From JAPPKS01 sp963667895 (lineage in GTDB: Bacteria; Poribacteria; WGA-4E; PCPOR2b), in the NCBI GenBank assembly GCA_965223985.1, contig OZ245030.1, forward strand, positions 620,001-684,000: DNA of 64,000 nt, read 5' to 3'. Of the stretch, positions 44,984 through 53,004 are shown piece by piece; the stretch's first letter is position 1, and every line of letters begins with the position of its first letter. The position numbers and the translations under genes were made by a program. The notes under the pieces were generated by a model. The model was not told where the DNA came from and did no database searches. It saw only the letters and a program-made list of their open reading frames with translations.

Positions 44984-46045
44984 TCAATAATTCCGCAGCG
45001 GAGAGTGAATTGATGTGGTGTGTGCTTCAACATATTCCCACACCATATCAACGGGCAGTTTCTTGGTGCATTCCCAGCCAATCTTACATTTGTGCGCGCT
45101 ACATGGCCAGCAGGGCATATCACGCCTAACAACCGTTGCGCTTTTGGAGAGCGGCATCCACGCAACATAATCCGTTGGACCAAAAATCGCAACAGTCGGT
45201 ACGTCAAGTGCGGCGGCGATATGCATTGGACCGGAGTCATTACACACAACCAGACCACAGCATTGGAGCAGCGCGCCAAGCTCGCGCACCGAATTGGGAG
45301 CATAGACAATAGAATCTGTTTGCATGGCGTTTTGGATATTCCATACCAATGCGGCTTCCCCAGGACCTCGTAGAATCAAAACCTTCGCCCCACGTTCACG
45401 TACAAGCGCATCCGCAATTTCAGCATAATTCTCTTCGGGCCAACGTTTATCGAACGAACTTGCGCCAGGGTGAATACACACCAAGTAATCATTGGGTGCG
45501 ACGCTCCAACTTGCTAATTGACTCTTTGCGCGGGCAATCTCTTCATCTAGAACGTTAAGGACGAGCCGCCGATTTCCATCCCCGTCACAGATTAACCCGA
45601 CCAGATCGAAATTACGATCGACTTCGTGGACATACCCTTTACGGTATCGTTTCCGCCACACGTGCGTCAGTGTGCTTTTGAACCGCTTTTGATGCCGTCC
45701 CAGCTGATACCTTGCCCCCGATAGAAGCGCCACAAAATTGGACCACGACGCTGTCCGCATTGCTACAACGAGATCATACTCTTCCCGTCGCAAACCGAGA
45801 TAGAACTTCAGGCGGCTCATCAGTCGTCGATGGGCGCAATGTCGATCAAAAGTCAGAATTCGGTCGACATCAGGATTTCCAATCAATATTGGAGCGGTTG
45901 ACGATTGCGTAAGTACGGTAATCTCTGCGCCCGGATAGTTCTGACGCAGCAGTGAAATCGCAGGCGTCGAATTGAGCAAATCTCCAATGCCATCATTACG
46001 AATGATTAAGATTTTGCAGATGTTGGGAAGGCGGCAATTAGACAC
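44984..46045 (-). CDS. Heptosyltransferase-type glycosyltransferase (GT9), first gene of the unit
   Basis: 353 residues. ICKILIIRNDGIGDLLNSTPAISLLRQNYPGAEITVL is the GT9 start with the catalytic Asp of N-D-G-I-G-D; later YLVCIHPGASSFDKRWPEENY and CCGLVVCNDSGPMHIAAALDVPTVAIFGPTD. Four cysteines near the end (MPCWPCSAHKCKIGWECTK) recall waaF/waaQ relatives. About 30 percent like the second GT9 by eye at the motifs, so a paralogue. Together with the following GT1 and GT9 genes it forms a likely envelope glycosylation operon. Confidence 0.88.
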   Translation of the reverse strand: MSNCRLPNICKILIIRNDGIGDLLNSTPAISLLRQNYPGAEITVLTQSSTAPILIGNPDVDRILTFDRHCAHRRLMSRLKFYLGLRREEYDLVVAMRTASWSNFVALLSGARYQLGRHQKRFKSTLTHVWRKRYRKGYVHEVDRNFDLVGLICDGDGNRRLVLNVLDEEIARAKSQLASWSVAPNDYLVCIHPGASSFDKRWPEENYAEIADALVRERGAKVLILRGPGEAALVWNIQNAMQTDSIVYAPNSVRELGALLQCCGLVVCNDSGPMHIAAALDVPTVAIFGPTDYVAWMPLSKSATVVRRDMPCWPCSAHKCKIGWECTKKLPVDMVWEYVEAHTTSIHSPLRNY

Positions 46046-46160
46046 GATTTTCCTAACTCCAATGGTCGCTGGATTGGATCTTAATCATAGCACAATTCCA
46101 TCTTTGCAATCTAGGAAAAAGAGGAAATTCGGACGGGTTCAAAGGCTCGGAATCTTTATA

Positions 46161-46189
46161 TTGATGCACCTGCTCATTTCTGGTACAAT
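46161..46189 (+). promoter_or_regulatory. Sigma-70 promoter of the response regulator gene
   Basis: TTGATG at 46161-46166, 17-base spacer, TACAAT at 46184-46189; the GTG start is at 46254. Confidence 0.7.
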
Positions 46190-46253
46190 TAACATCAGTT
46201 CTTCAATGAATAGTTCGTAGTAGGATGATAGCACAGGATACAGGGGCTCAAGG

Positions 46254-47636
46254 GTGAGCGAACGAGAAAGAATCCTCATTGTCGATGATGAACCCGACAC
46301 CATTATGATTTTGCAAGATCGGCTTGAGATGGACAACTACACTGTGGGGACCGCCTCCGATGGCTATGAAGCCCTCGCGCTAATCGATCAAGAACTGCCA
46401 GATCTTGTGTTATTGGACATCCAGATGCCGGGCATAAATGGCATAGAAACCCTCGCTCATCTCCGTCAGGCGTATCCGGGCTTACTGGTGATTATGTTGA
46501 CAGCGCATGGAACAATCCAACGCGCCGTCGAAGCCATTAAACTTGGCGCATACGATTTTTTGGAGAAACCCTTTCTACCTGAACACATTCAACAAAAAGT
46601 CAATCAAGCGTTAGATCATCATCGCACAACAGCACACAGCCTCAGAGATGAGCTCATCGGCAGCTATGAAGAAATTATCGGCGAAAGCCCCCAGATTGTC
46701 GAAGTTTTTAAGACTATCGAGAGGGTTGCGGACACAAACTCCACGGTGTTCATTCAGGGAGAGAGCGGTACCGGGAAAGAGTTAGTCGCACGCGCGATCC
46801 ACCACAATAGTTCACGCGCCAATAAGGAGATGGTTGTCGTGAATTGCACCGCGATTCCGGAGAATCTTTTGGAGAGCGATCTTTTTGGACATGAACGAGG
46901 CGCTTTTACCGACGCGACTTACCAAAAGATTGGGAAATTTGAACGTGCGCACGGGAGCACGCTCTTTCTGGATGAGATCGGGGATATGCCGATTTCATTG
47001 CAAGCGAAGCTGTTACGCTCACTGCAGGAAGGAGAAATCGAACGGCTCGGCGGAACAAAAATCATCCGCGTTGATGTCCGAATCATCGCGGCGACGAATA
47101 AGGACTTGCGCATGGCGGTTGAAAATGGGACATTCCGACGGGATCTCTATTATCGGCTGAACGTGATTCCGATTAACCTGCCTCTTTTGCGGCAGCGCCG
47201 TGAAGACATCTTGATTTTAGCCGAATACTTCCTTAAGAAACACAGCAGTACACATAACCAACCCATACCGTTGATTGGTCAAAAAACGAGAGATCTCCTA
47301 ACGCAGTATCATTGGCCCGGCAACGTTCGTGAACTGGAATATTCCATTTTGCGAGCTGTTCTTTTCGCCGAAGGCGATGTTATCCTCCCGAAACATCTTC
47401 CCGAAGAAATACAATTTCCTCCAAAACGCCCGATTGAGGGCAAACTGCCCGATACACGGGATCTCGCTTCGCTCAATATGACGATGAAGGAGATGGAGAA
47501 GGAGTTAATCCTCAAAACACTTGAAAGAATGGGAAACAATCGCACCCTTACGGCGCAGACCTTGGGAATCAGCCTGCGATCCCTACAATATAAACTAAAA
47601 AGTTACGCCGACAATTTGATAGATCAAAACGAATGA
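46254..47636 (+). CDS. Sigma-54-dependent response regulator (NtrC family)
   Basis: 460 residues in the order receiver (phospho-Asp D55 in VLLDIQMPG), AAA+ ATPase, Fis-type DNA-binding HTH. Walker A GESGTGKE is at 169-176, GSTLFLDEIGDM is Walker B, and REDLYYRLNVIPI-type sequence FRRDLYYRLNVIP is present. The sigma-54 contact loop is GAFTDA (216-221) in place of GAFTGA. The HTH ends LERMGNNRTLTAQTLGISLRSLQYKLKSY. The start is GTG at 46254 with a weak site. No histidine kinase gene is adjacent, so it is an orphan. Next gene on the strand, a secreted HAF protein, begins 16 bases after its stop and may be co-transcribed. Confidence 0.92.
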   Translation: MSERERILIVDDEPDTIMILQDRLEMDNYTVGTASDGYEALALIDQELPDLVLLDIQMPGINGIETLAHLRQAYPGLLVIMLTAHGTIQRAVEAIKLGAYDFLEKPFLPEHIQQKVNQALDHHRTTAHSLRDELIGSYEEIIGESPQIVEVFKTIERVADTNSTVFIQGESGTGKELVARAIHHNSSRANKEMVVVNCTAIPENLLESDLFGHERGAFTDATYQKIGKFERAHGSTLFLDEIGDMPISLQAKLLRSLQEGEIERLGGTKIIRVDVRIIAATNKDLRMAVENGTFRRDLYYRLNVIPINLPLLRQRREDILILAEYFLKKHSSTHNQPIPLIGQKTRDLLTQYHWPGNVRELEYSILRAVLFAEGDVILPKHLPEEIQFPPKRPIEGKLPDTRDLASLNMTMKEMEKELILKTLERMGNNRTLTAQTLGISLRSLQYKLKSYADNLIDQNE

Positions 47637-47651
47637 AGGAACAAAATTTTT

Positions 47652-49430
47652 ATGAAAACCCACACTTTTCGCTTCGCCTTTTTCATATTACTGTGGACTG
47701 TTCCTGTGTTGGGTGAACCCGCGATAGGTTATATGTTCGAGACAATCGAGGTGCCCGGTGTTGATTTTCTGGAGTTGACTTCAAGCAACGACCACGGACA
47801 TTACGCAGGTAACACCCTCAGCCCTGATGGAGAGAAATTCATCGGCTTTACGCTGATTGACGGGGTCTTTTCCACACATGGATTCCCCGGCTCAATAAGA
47901 ACGGTATTCTACGGACTCAATAACGCAGGACAGACTGTGGGTTACTACGACGATCCTGACGAGATTTCTCACGGTTTAATCGTGCAAAACGGCGAGTTCA
48001 CACAATTCGATTTTCCGGGTGCGGCCGAGACGCAAATCTTTGGGGTTAGTGAAACCGGGCAACCCGCGGGCAACATTATTGATGCGACTGGTGCGAATCA
48101 CGGTTTTATAGGCGATGCACAAGTTGACTACCCCGGTGCGGCGACAACGTATGCCGACCATGTGAACACCGGGGGCGTCCTCGTAGGGAGCTATATTGAT
48201 GCCGACGGGATATATCACGGGTACATGCGACACCTCGATGGGAGCTTTACCAATATAGAGTTTCCCGGTATTCCGCCGAACTTAGAGTTCCTTTTCGTGA
48301 ACGCCATCAACGACGCCGGTGTCACGGTGTTCAGAGCCAAGGTGGAGGACGATGTTGCTCGGTCCTATGTCCTCATGCCGAACGGTGAGCCGATGGAGTT
48401 GCGATTCCCCGGCAGTGTGACTACGGTAGCGCGGGATATTGATGCGAAAGGACAAGTTGCCGGTTACTATGACATGGAGGACGGACGCACACACGGATTC
48501 ATTGCCAGCCCCGCCACCGTCCTCGGTCAGAGCGTCTATTTTGCGTCGCTCTCTCAAGGCTTGAACATGCTCTCCGTTCCCTTGAAACCCGACACGCCAA
48601 TGAACGCCCGTTCCCTAGCGAAGCTAGTTGGTGCGACAGCGGTGATTACCCTCGATGCCGCCAATCAACGATTTGCCGGGTGGACCCCGGACGCCCCCGA
48701 CGACGGGTTTCCGATTGAAGGTGCGAAAGGCTACATCGTTAATGTCCCACAACGTCGCAAAGTCGCCTTTGTCGGGACAGCCTGGACAATTCAACCGCAA
48801 GTCGCAGCAGCACCGAGCGTAACACTCCATATCGACACTTGGGCGTTCGTTGTCAGCGGGCACTTAGAAAGCTATCGAAACCTTGACGGCTATTTCGTCA
48901 CAGTGCGAAACCGGATGACGGGTTACATCATGACAGGTCGTGTCCGAGACGGCTACTTCGCCGCAGCAACTGCGAATCTCGCTCGACAGAACGTGGTACA
49001 CATTGGCGATGTCTTAGAGGTCTCCGTCACCGATGCAGGCGGTGAGATGGCTTCGGAGACGTTTAACTTCACCGTGACACCGGATGTCCTTCTTAATGCG
49101 GTACTGCCGGTAGTGCTTGATAGTGTCGGTAGACCGAAGCACAGCGTCTTGTTACAGAACTATCCAAACCCGCTCAACCCTGAGACGTGGATTCCGTATC
49201 GTCTATCTGAGGCGGGTGCTGTGACGGTATCGGTTTACGATGCGACCGGGCAACAGATACGGACGTTATCACTTGGGTTCCGGGCAGAGGGTTACTATCA
49301 AAGCCGTTCACGTGCCGCTTATTGGGACGGTCGTAACAACTTGGGTGAGCCGGTTTCAAGTGGCGTTTATTTCTACCAGTTATCCACGCCATCCTTCAAT
49401 CAGGTGAAGCGGATGGAGATTGTGAAGTAG
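47652..49430 (+). CDS. Secreted HAF-repeat protein with C-terminal FlgD-like/sorting tail
   Basis: 592 residues. A signal peptide (FAFFILLWTVPVLG) precedes about seven HAF-type blades with the pattern [DN]-x-G-x-x-V-G-x-Y-x-[DN]-x-x-G-x-x-H-G-[FY] and [DE]-[FY]-P-G (QTVGYYDDPDEISHGLIV, GVLVGSYIDADGIYHGYM, GQVAGYYDMEDGRTHGFIA). An unrecognised middle domain covers about 300-490. The end YPNPLNPETWIPYRLSEAG, then SVYDATGQQIRTL, AYWDGRNNLGEPVSSGVYFYQL and KRMEIVK, is the FlgD-Ig-like, type IX-sorting-like tail that is very common in Poribacteria proteins. So it is probably exported and surface bound. No type IX secretion genes are seen here. Confidence 0.8.
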   Translation: MKTHTFRFAFFILLWTVPVLGEPAIGYMFETIEVPGVDFLELTSSNDHGHYAGNTLSPDGEKFIGFTLIDGVFSTHGFPGSIRTVFYGLNNAGQTVGYYDDPDEISHGLIVQNGEFTQFDFPGAAETQIFGVSETGQPAGNIIDATGANHGFIGDAQVDYPGAATTYADHVNTGGVLVGSYIDADGIYHGYMRHLDGSFTNIEFPGIPPNLEFLFVNAINDAGVTVFRAKVEDDVARSYVLMPNGEPMELRFPGSVTTVARDIDAKGQVAGYYDMEDGRTHGFIASPATVLGQSVYFASLSQGLNMLSVPLKPDTPMNARSLAKLVGATAVITLDAANQRFAGWTPDAPDDGFPIEGAKGYIVNVPQRRKVAFVGTAWTIQPQVAAAPSVTLHIDTWAFVVSGHLESYRNLDGYFVTVRNRMTGYIMTGRVRDGYFAAATANLARQNVVHIGDVLEVSVTDAGGEMASETFNFTVTPDVLLNAVLPVVLDSVGRPKHSVLLQNYPNPLNPETWIPYRLSEAGAVTVSVYDATGQQIRTLSLGFRAEGYYQSRSRAAYWDGRNNLGEPVSSGVYFYQLSTPSFNQVKRMEIVK

Positions 49431-49565
49431 CATATAGCCTGGGTAGCGCACAGCGAAACCCAACGCTTGATAATTGTTGAGTGGATTCGATTGCGCCCTT
49501 GTTTGTGGTGCGGATTGCTGTGGTTATCTTTGGTTAACCCCTAAATTGTTTGAGTCGCAAATACG

Positions 49566-52500
49566 ATGAAAGCTAACCTTGCTATTGCTCAAATATTGAT
49601 TGGATTCGTCATAGGCGTGATTACGCTGATCGCTGGCATTTTCATATATCGGCGAGCTAGGCGGACACAGAATCTCGGGCTACGAATGAAAGCCTACGGA
49701 GTCTGGATTGTGAGTCTGTTGCTGATGGTGGTGCTGCTTTTGCCCGCGCTGGCATACTTGTACACGGAACACCTCTGGTTTGAGAGTGTCGGTTACGCCA
49801 ATATCTTCTGGGGAGTCCTGAAATCACGATGGGGGCTCTTTGCCAAATTCGCTGCCGTAGCGATTGGGTTTATGGGATTGAATCTCTTCGTCGGCGCTCG
49901 GCTTTGTCCCGTCGCTAGTGAAGGCACGCGATGGTCTCGCGAACAGACAACGCAATTTTACCGCACCATGCTAATCTCGATTGTTTTGGTCGCTAGCCTT
50001 CTAGCAGTACCGATGATGTTTCTATGGGACGATTTCATTCGTTACGAAAATCGTGGGTTGACGGACGTAATCACATTCGTCTCTCATAGTGCGCTCCAAA
50101 AAGAACTCGGTTTTTATCTATTTACCTTTCCAATCTATCGCTGGGGCAGCCTGTGGCTAAAAGTTGTGCTATGGACGACGATAGTGATTGTGGGATTCTT
50201 ATACCATTTCTACCGACGTCGAGATGTGCGGAGATCGGTTCGCGTTAAACGGTCTTTTGTCTTTCACGCTTCGATGCTGTGGCTCATGCTACTCGGCGTT
50301 TCCTTGTGCCGGAGTCAGATTAACATCTGGAACGTCCTATACACCGCTCGAACACCTTGGGGGCTCGGTAGGGTTGATGGGATGGGCTACGTTGACGAGG
50401 TGCTGATTGGCGCGACCCAAATCTTTATGATTTGCATCGCCGGGATTGGTGTTCTTGTTCTAATTAACATGTTTTGGCGGAAACGGCTGGTCTGGTATTA
50501 CGCCCTTGCGATTTGGGGGGCGAGCTATATTGTATTGATTCAAGCCTACCCGATTTTTGTTCATTGGACAGAAGTTCGTCCGAATCGAGCGTCCGCCGAA
50601 GTGCCCTTCCTGAAAGGTCATATTGAATCGACCCGCCAGGCATTTCGACTAAATCAAATTGTGGAGAGCGACCACATCCAAGGTGCCGCAACGGTGGAGA
50701 TGATTCACCGCAACCCTGAAATCAGAGAGAACATCCAGTTGTGGGACCGGCGCGTTCTCTACGAGGTGCTGAGGGACAAACAGACCATCAAACAGTATTA
50801 CGAATTCCACCCCTATACAGATGTCGATCGGTACTGGATAGACGGAAAATATCGACAGGTGTTGATTGCCGCGAGGGAGATTGATATCGATCCAAAGGAA
50901 TTACCCGAAGCCCAATATTGGGATAGTCGGAAGATGGTCTATACCCACGGATACGGAGTTTGTGTTGTTCCGGTGAATGAATTCAAAACAGAGGGTGCCG
51001 ATCCTATCTTCTGGATAAAAGGGATTCCAATGGTCTCCCCTGACAAACTTGACAAGCAATTCCGCGTGACAAAACCTCAAATCTACTTTGGCGAGTTGAC
51101 GAACGATTATATCATTGTCAATACCAAGAAACAGTTGCTGTTTGGGATTGAGTCAGAAATCCTAACGGCTCTGGACAATGGCAATCTCCCGCAGGATTTG
51201 CGACAAGAGTTTGAAGCGCACGAAACGCCGCTTTCTGAAAACGTCACGATTTCCATCAAGGCGAAAGGTCGCAAGTGGTTGATAACGGATAAGGCTGATG
51301 AACAGGAGTACGTTGTTAGTAAAGAAGAAGGGGAACTAAGGATTTATGAACAGGAGCGATGGCAATTGTTTAACTTCAAGCGGGAGAAATGGTTGCGATT
51401 TAGCCTTGAATTGAGTTCACAAATCGAGTTAAAGTTCTTGGTTGACTTAGACAAAGGGCTTCTCTCCGACGACCTACGACAAAAGTTTGAAGCACAGAAA
51501 ACGACGTTGTCTGAGAAGGTTACCATTTCGACAAAGGTAGAAGGCAGCCAGTGGCTGATTACTGATAAGGACAATGAACGTGGATACATTGCTAGCAAGG
51601 AGGCGGGTGAACTAAAGATTTACAAGCAAAAAGAGGTAGATCCTGAAGGGGAACGATACAATGGAGAGAGTGGCGTTGAAATTGGTGGTTGGTTTAGGCG
51701 GCTCTGTTTTGCGACGCGTTTCGACTTCTGGCGTATAATGCTGTCCAAGAGTCTTACCCCTGAAAGCAGAATACTTTTTTGGCGAAAAATTGGAACCCAT
51801 GACCCTATCACTGCCAGAACGATAACAGATCGCCTCTCACACATCGCGCCATTTCTAAAATATGACCCGGACCCCTATATCGTGATTGGCGATGACGGAC
51901 AGCTCTGGTGGATGGTCGATATTTACGTTACGAGTCGGAACTACCCGAACGCGAAAGTTTATGTCGATACAACCAATCTAATTGAAAATCCGCCACTTTA
52001 CACCGAACCCACATTTGACCGCTTTAACTATATTCGCAACCCCGCTATTGCGGTTGTCAATGCGTACAACGGGGAAGTCAATTTCTACCTTACCAAGGAT
52101 GAAGAACCCATTACGGCTGCCTACCAGAGTGCCTTTCCCAACCTCTTCCAACAAAAAGATCGGATTCCGGCGGGACTGCAAAACCACCTTCGATACCCCG
52201 ATTATCTCACCCGCACCCAAGCAGAAATGTATACGAACTATCATGTAGAGGACGCCCATTCTTTCTTCCACGGTTCCGACCGGTGGAATATCCCCGACGA
52301 AACATACTACACGGAAAAGCAAAGGATGGTGCCTTACTACGCGACTTTTAAGTTGCCGGGCGAAAAAAAACCGGAGTTCGTGAACATGATTCCATTTACT
52401 CCACCGAAACGCGTAAAACTCTTGAACGCATGGCTTGTAGCACGCTGCGATGGGGCGGGATACGGACAATTGGTAATTTACCGGCTGCCGACGGCGGCGA

Positions 52501-52976
52501 CTGTAATTGGTCCAACGCAGGTCGAGGAAGACATTGAAAATGCGCTGGCAAACGAGGTTTGGTTTAGACAATCGGATGCAAAAGGGGCTCAAGTGATTCG
52601 CGGCAATTTGCTTGTGATTCCTGTGGAAGACACCCTATTTTATGTGGAGCCTATCTACCTCAAGCCCAAAAACAGCAATCGCGCCCAATTAAAGACAGTT
52701 GTTATAAGAGCTGGCGATCAGTTTGCGTACGCGGACAGATTCGATAAAGCCCTAAAAAAAATCTTCGGTGTCGGCATAGGTGTTGAGTCCACGACAGAGA
52801 CAGCGGAGGGGACTGCGGGGGCACTGCCACCGTTGGCGGAACTTATTCGTTTAGCCAATGAAAAGTACGATCAATATCTGAAGTTGACTGGGGAGGCAAA
52901 GGTCATGGAAGCCGCTCAAGAATTCAAAGAGCTTGAGAGGATTTTGAGGGCATTGCAAGCGAAGCAGTATCAGTAG
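49566..52976 (+). CDS. UPF0182 family membrane protein with a duplicated inserted module
   Basis: 1,136 residues. The N-terminal ~330 residues hold about seven membrane helices, the rest is a large extracytoplasmic domain. UPF0182 marks include NRASAEVPFLKGHIESTRQAFRL, YWIDGKYRQVLIAARE, IYFGELTNDYIIVNT, FFRRL-type GWFRRLCFATRFDFW, TPESRILFWRKIGT and APFLKYDPDPYIVIG. Between VNT (about 520) and EVDPEGERYNGESGVEIGGW (about 690) the usual ~20 residues are replaced by ~170 residues comprising two copies of a module, at 541-597 and 633-689. Function of the family is unknown. Preceded by the HAF gene and followed by a convergent unknown gene; no ribosome site stands out, ATG at 49566. Confidence 0.87.
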   Translation: MKANLAIAQILIGFVIGVITLIAGIFIYRRARRTQNLGLRMKAYGVWIVSLLLMVVLLLPALAYLYTEHLWFESVGYANIFWGVLKSRWGLFAKFAAVAIGFMGLNLFVGARLCPVASEGTRWSREQTTQFYRTMLISIVLVASLLAVPMMFLWDDFIRYENRGLTDVITFVSHSALQKELGFYLFTFPIYRWGSLWLKVVLWTTIVIVGFLYHFYRRRDVRRSVRVKRSFVFHASMLWLMLLGVSLCRSQINIWNVLYTARTPWGLGRVDGMGYVDEVLIGATQIFMICIAGIGVLVLINMFWRKRLVWYYALAIWGASYIVLIQAYPIFVHWTEVRPNRASAEVPFLKGHIESTRQAFRLNQIVESDHIQGAATVEMIHRNPEIRENIQLWDRRVLYEVLRDKQTIKQYYEFHPYTDVDRYWIDGKYRQVLIAAREIDIDPKELPEAQYWDSRKMVYTHGYGVCVVPVNEFKTEGADPIFWIKGIPMVSPDKLDKQFRVTKPQIYFGELTNDYIIVNTKKQLLFGIESEILTALDNGNLPQDLRQEFEAHETPLSENVTISIKAKGRKWLITDKADEQEYVVSKEEGELRIYEQERWQLFNFKREKWLRFSLELSSQIELKFLVDLDKGLLSDDLRQKFEAQKTTLSEKVTISTKVEGSQWLITDKDNERGYIASKEAGELKIYKQKEVDPEGERYNGESGVEIGGWFRRLCFATRFDFWRIMLSKSLTPESRILFWRKIGTHDPITARTITDRLSHIAPFLKYDPDPYIVIGDDGQLWWMVDIYVTSRNYPNAKVYVDTTNLIENPPLYTEPTFDRFNYIRNPAIAVVNAYNGEVNFYLTKDEEPITAAYQSAFPNLFQQKDRIPAGLQNHLRYPDYLTRTQAEMYTNYHVEDAHSFFHGSDRWNIPDETYYTEKQRMVPYYATFKLPGEKKPEFVNMIPFTPPKRVKLLNAWLVARCDGAGYGQLVIYRLPTAATVIGPTQVEEDIENALANEVWFRQSDAKGAQVIRGNLLVIPVEDTLFYVEPIYLKPKNSNRAQLKTVVIRAGDQFAYADRFDKALKKIFGVGIGVESTTETAEGTAGALPPLAELIRLANEKYDQYLKLTGEAKVMEAAQEFKELERILRALQAKQYQ
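51186..51632 (+). repeat. Tandem 57-aa protein module inside the UPF0182 gene
   Basis: Copy 1 (51186-51356) and copy 2 (51462-51632), both exactly 171 bases and in frame, 276 bases apart start to start. Shared pattern: L-x-x-DLRQ-x-FEA-x-x-x-x-LSE-x-VTIS-x-K-x-x-G-x-x-WLITDK-x-x-E-x-x-Y-x-x-SKE-x-GEL-x-IY-x-Q. The spacer of 35 codons contains a partial third start (SQIELKFLVDLDKG). Confidence 0.9.
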
Positions 52977-53004
52977 GAGTTCAAAGAACATCAGTTTATT
53001 GCGG

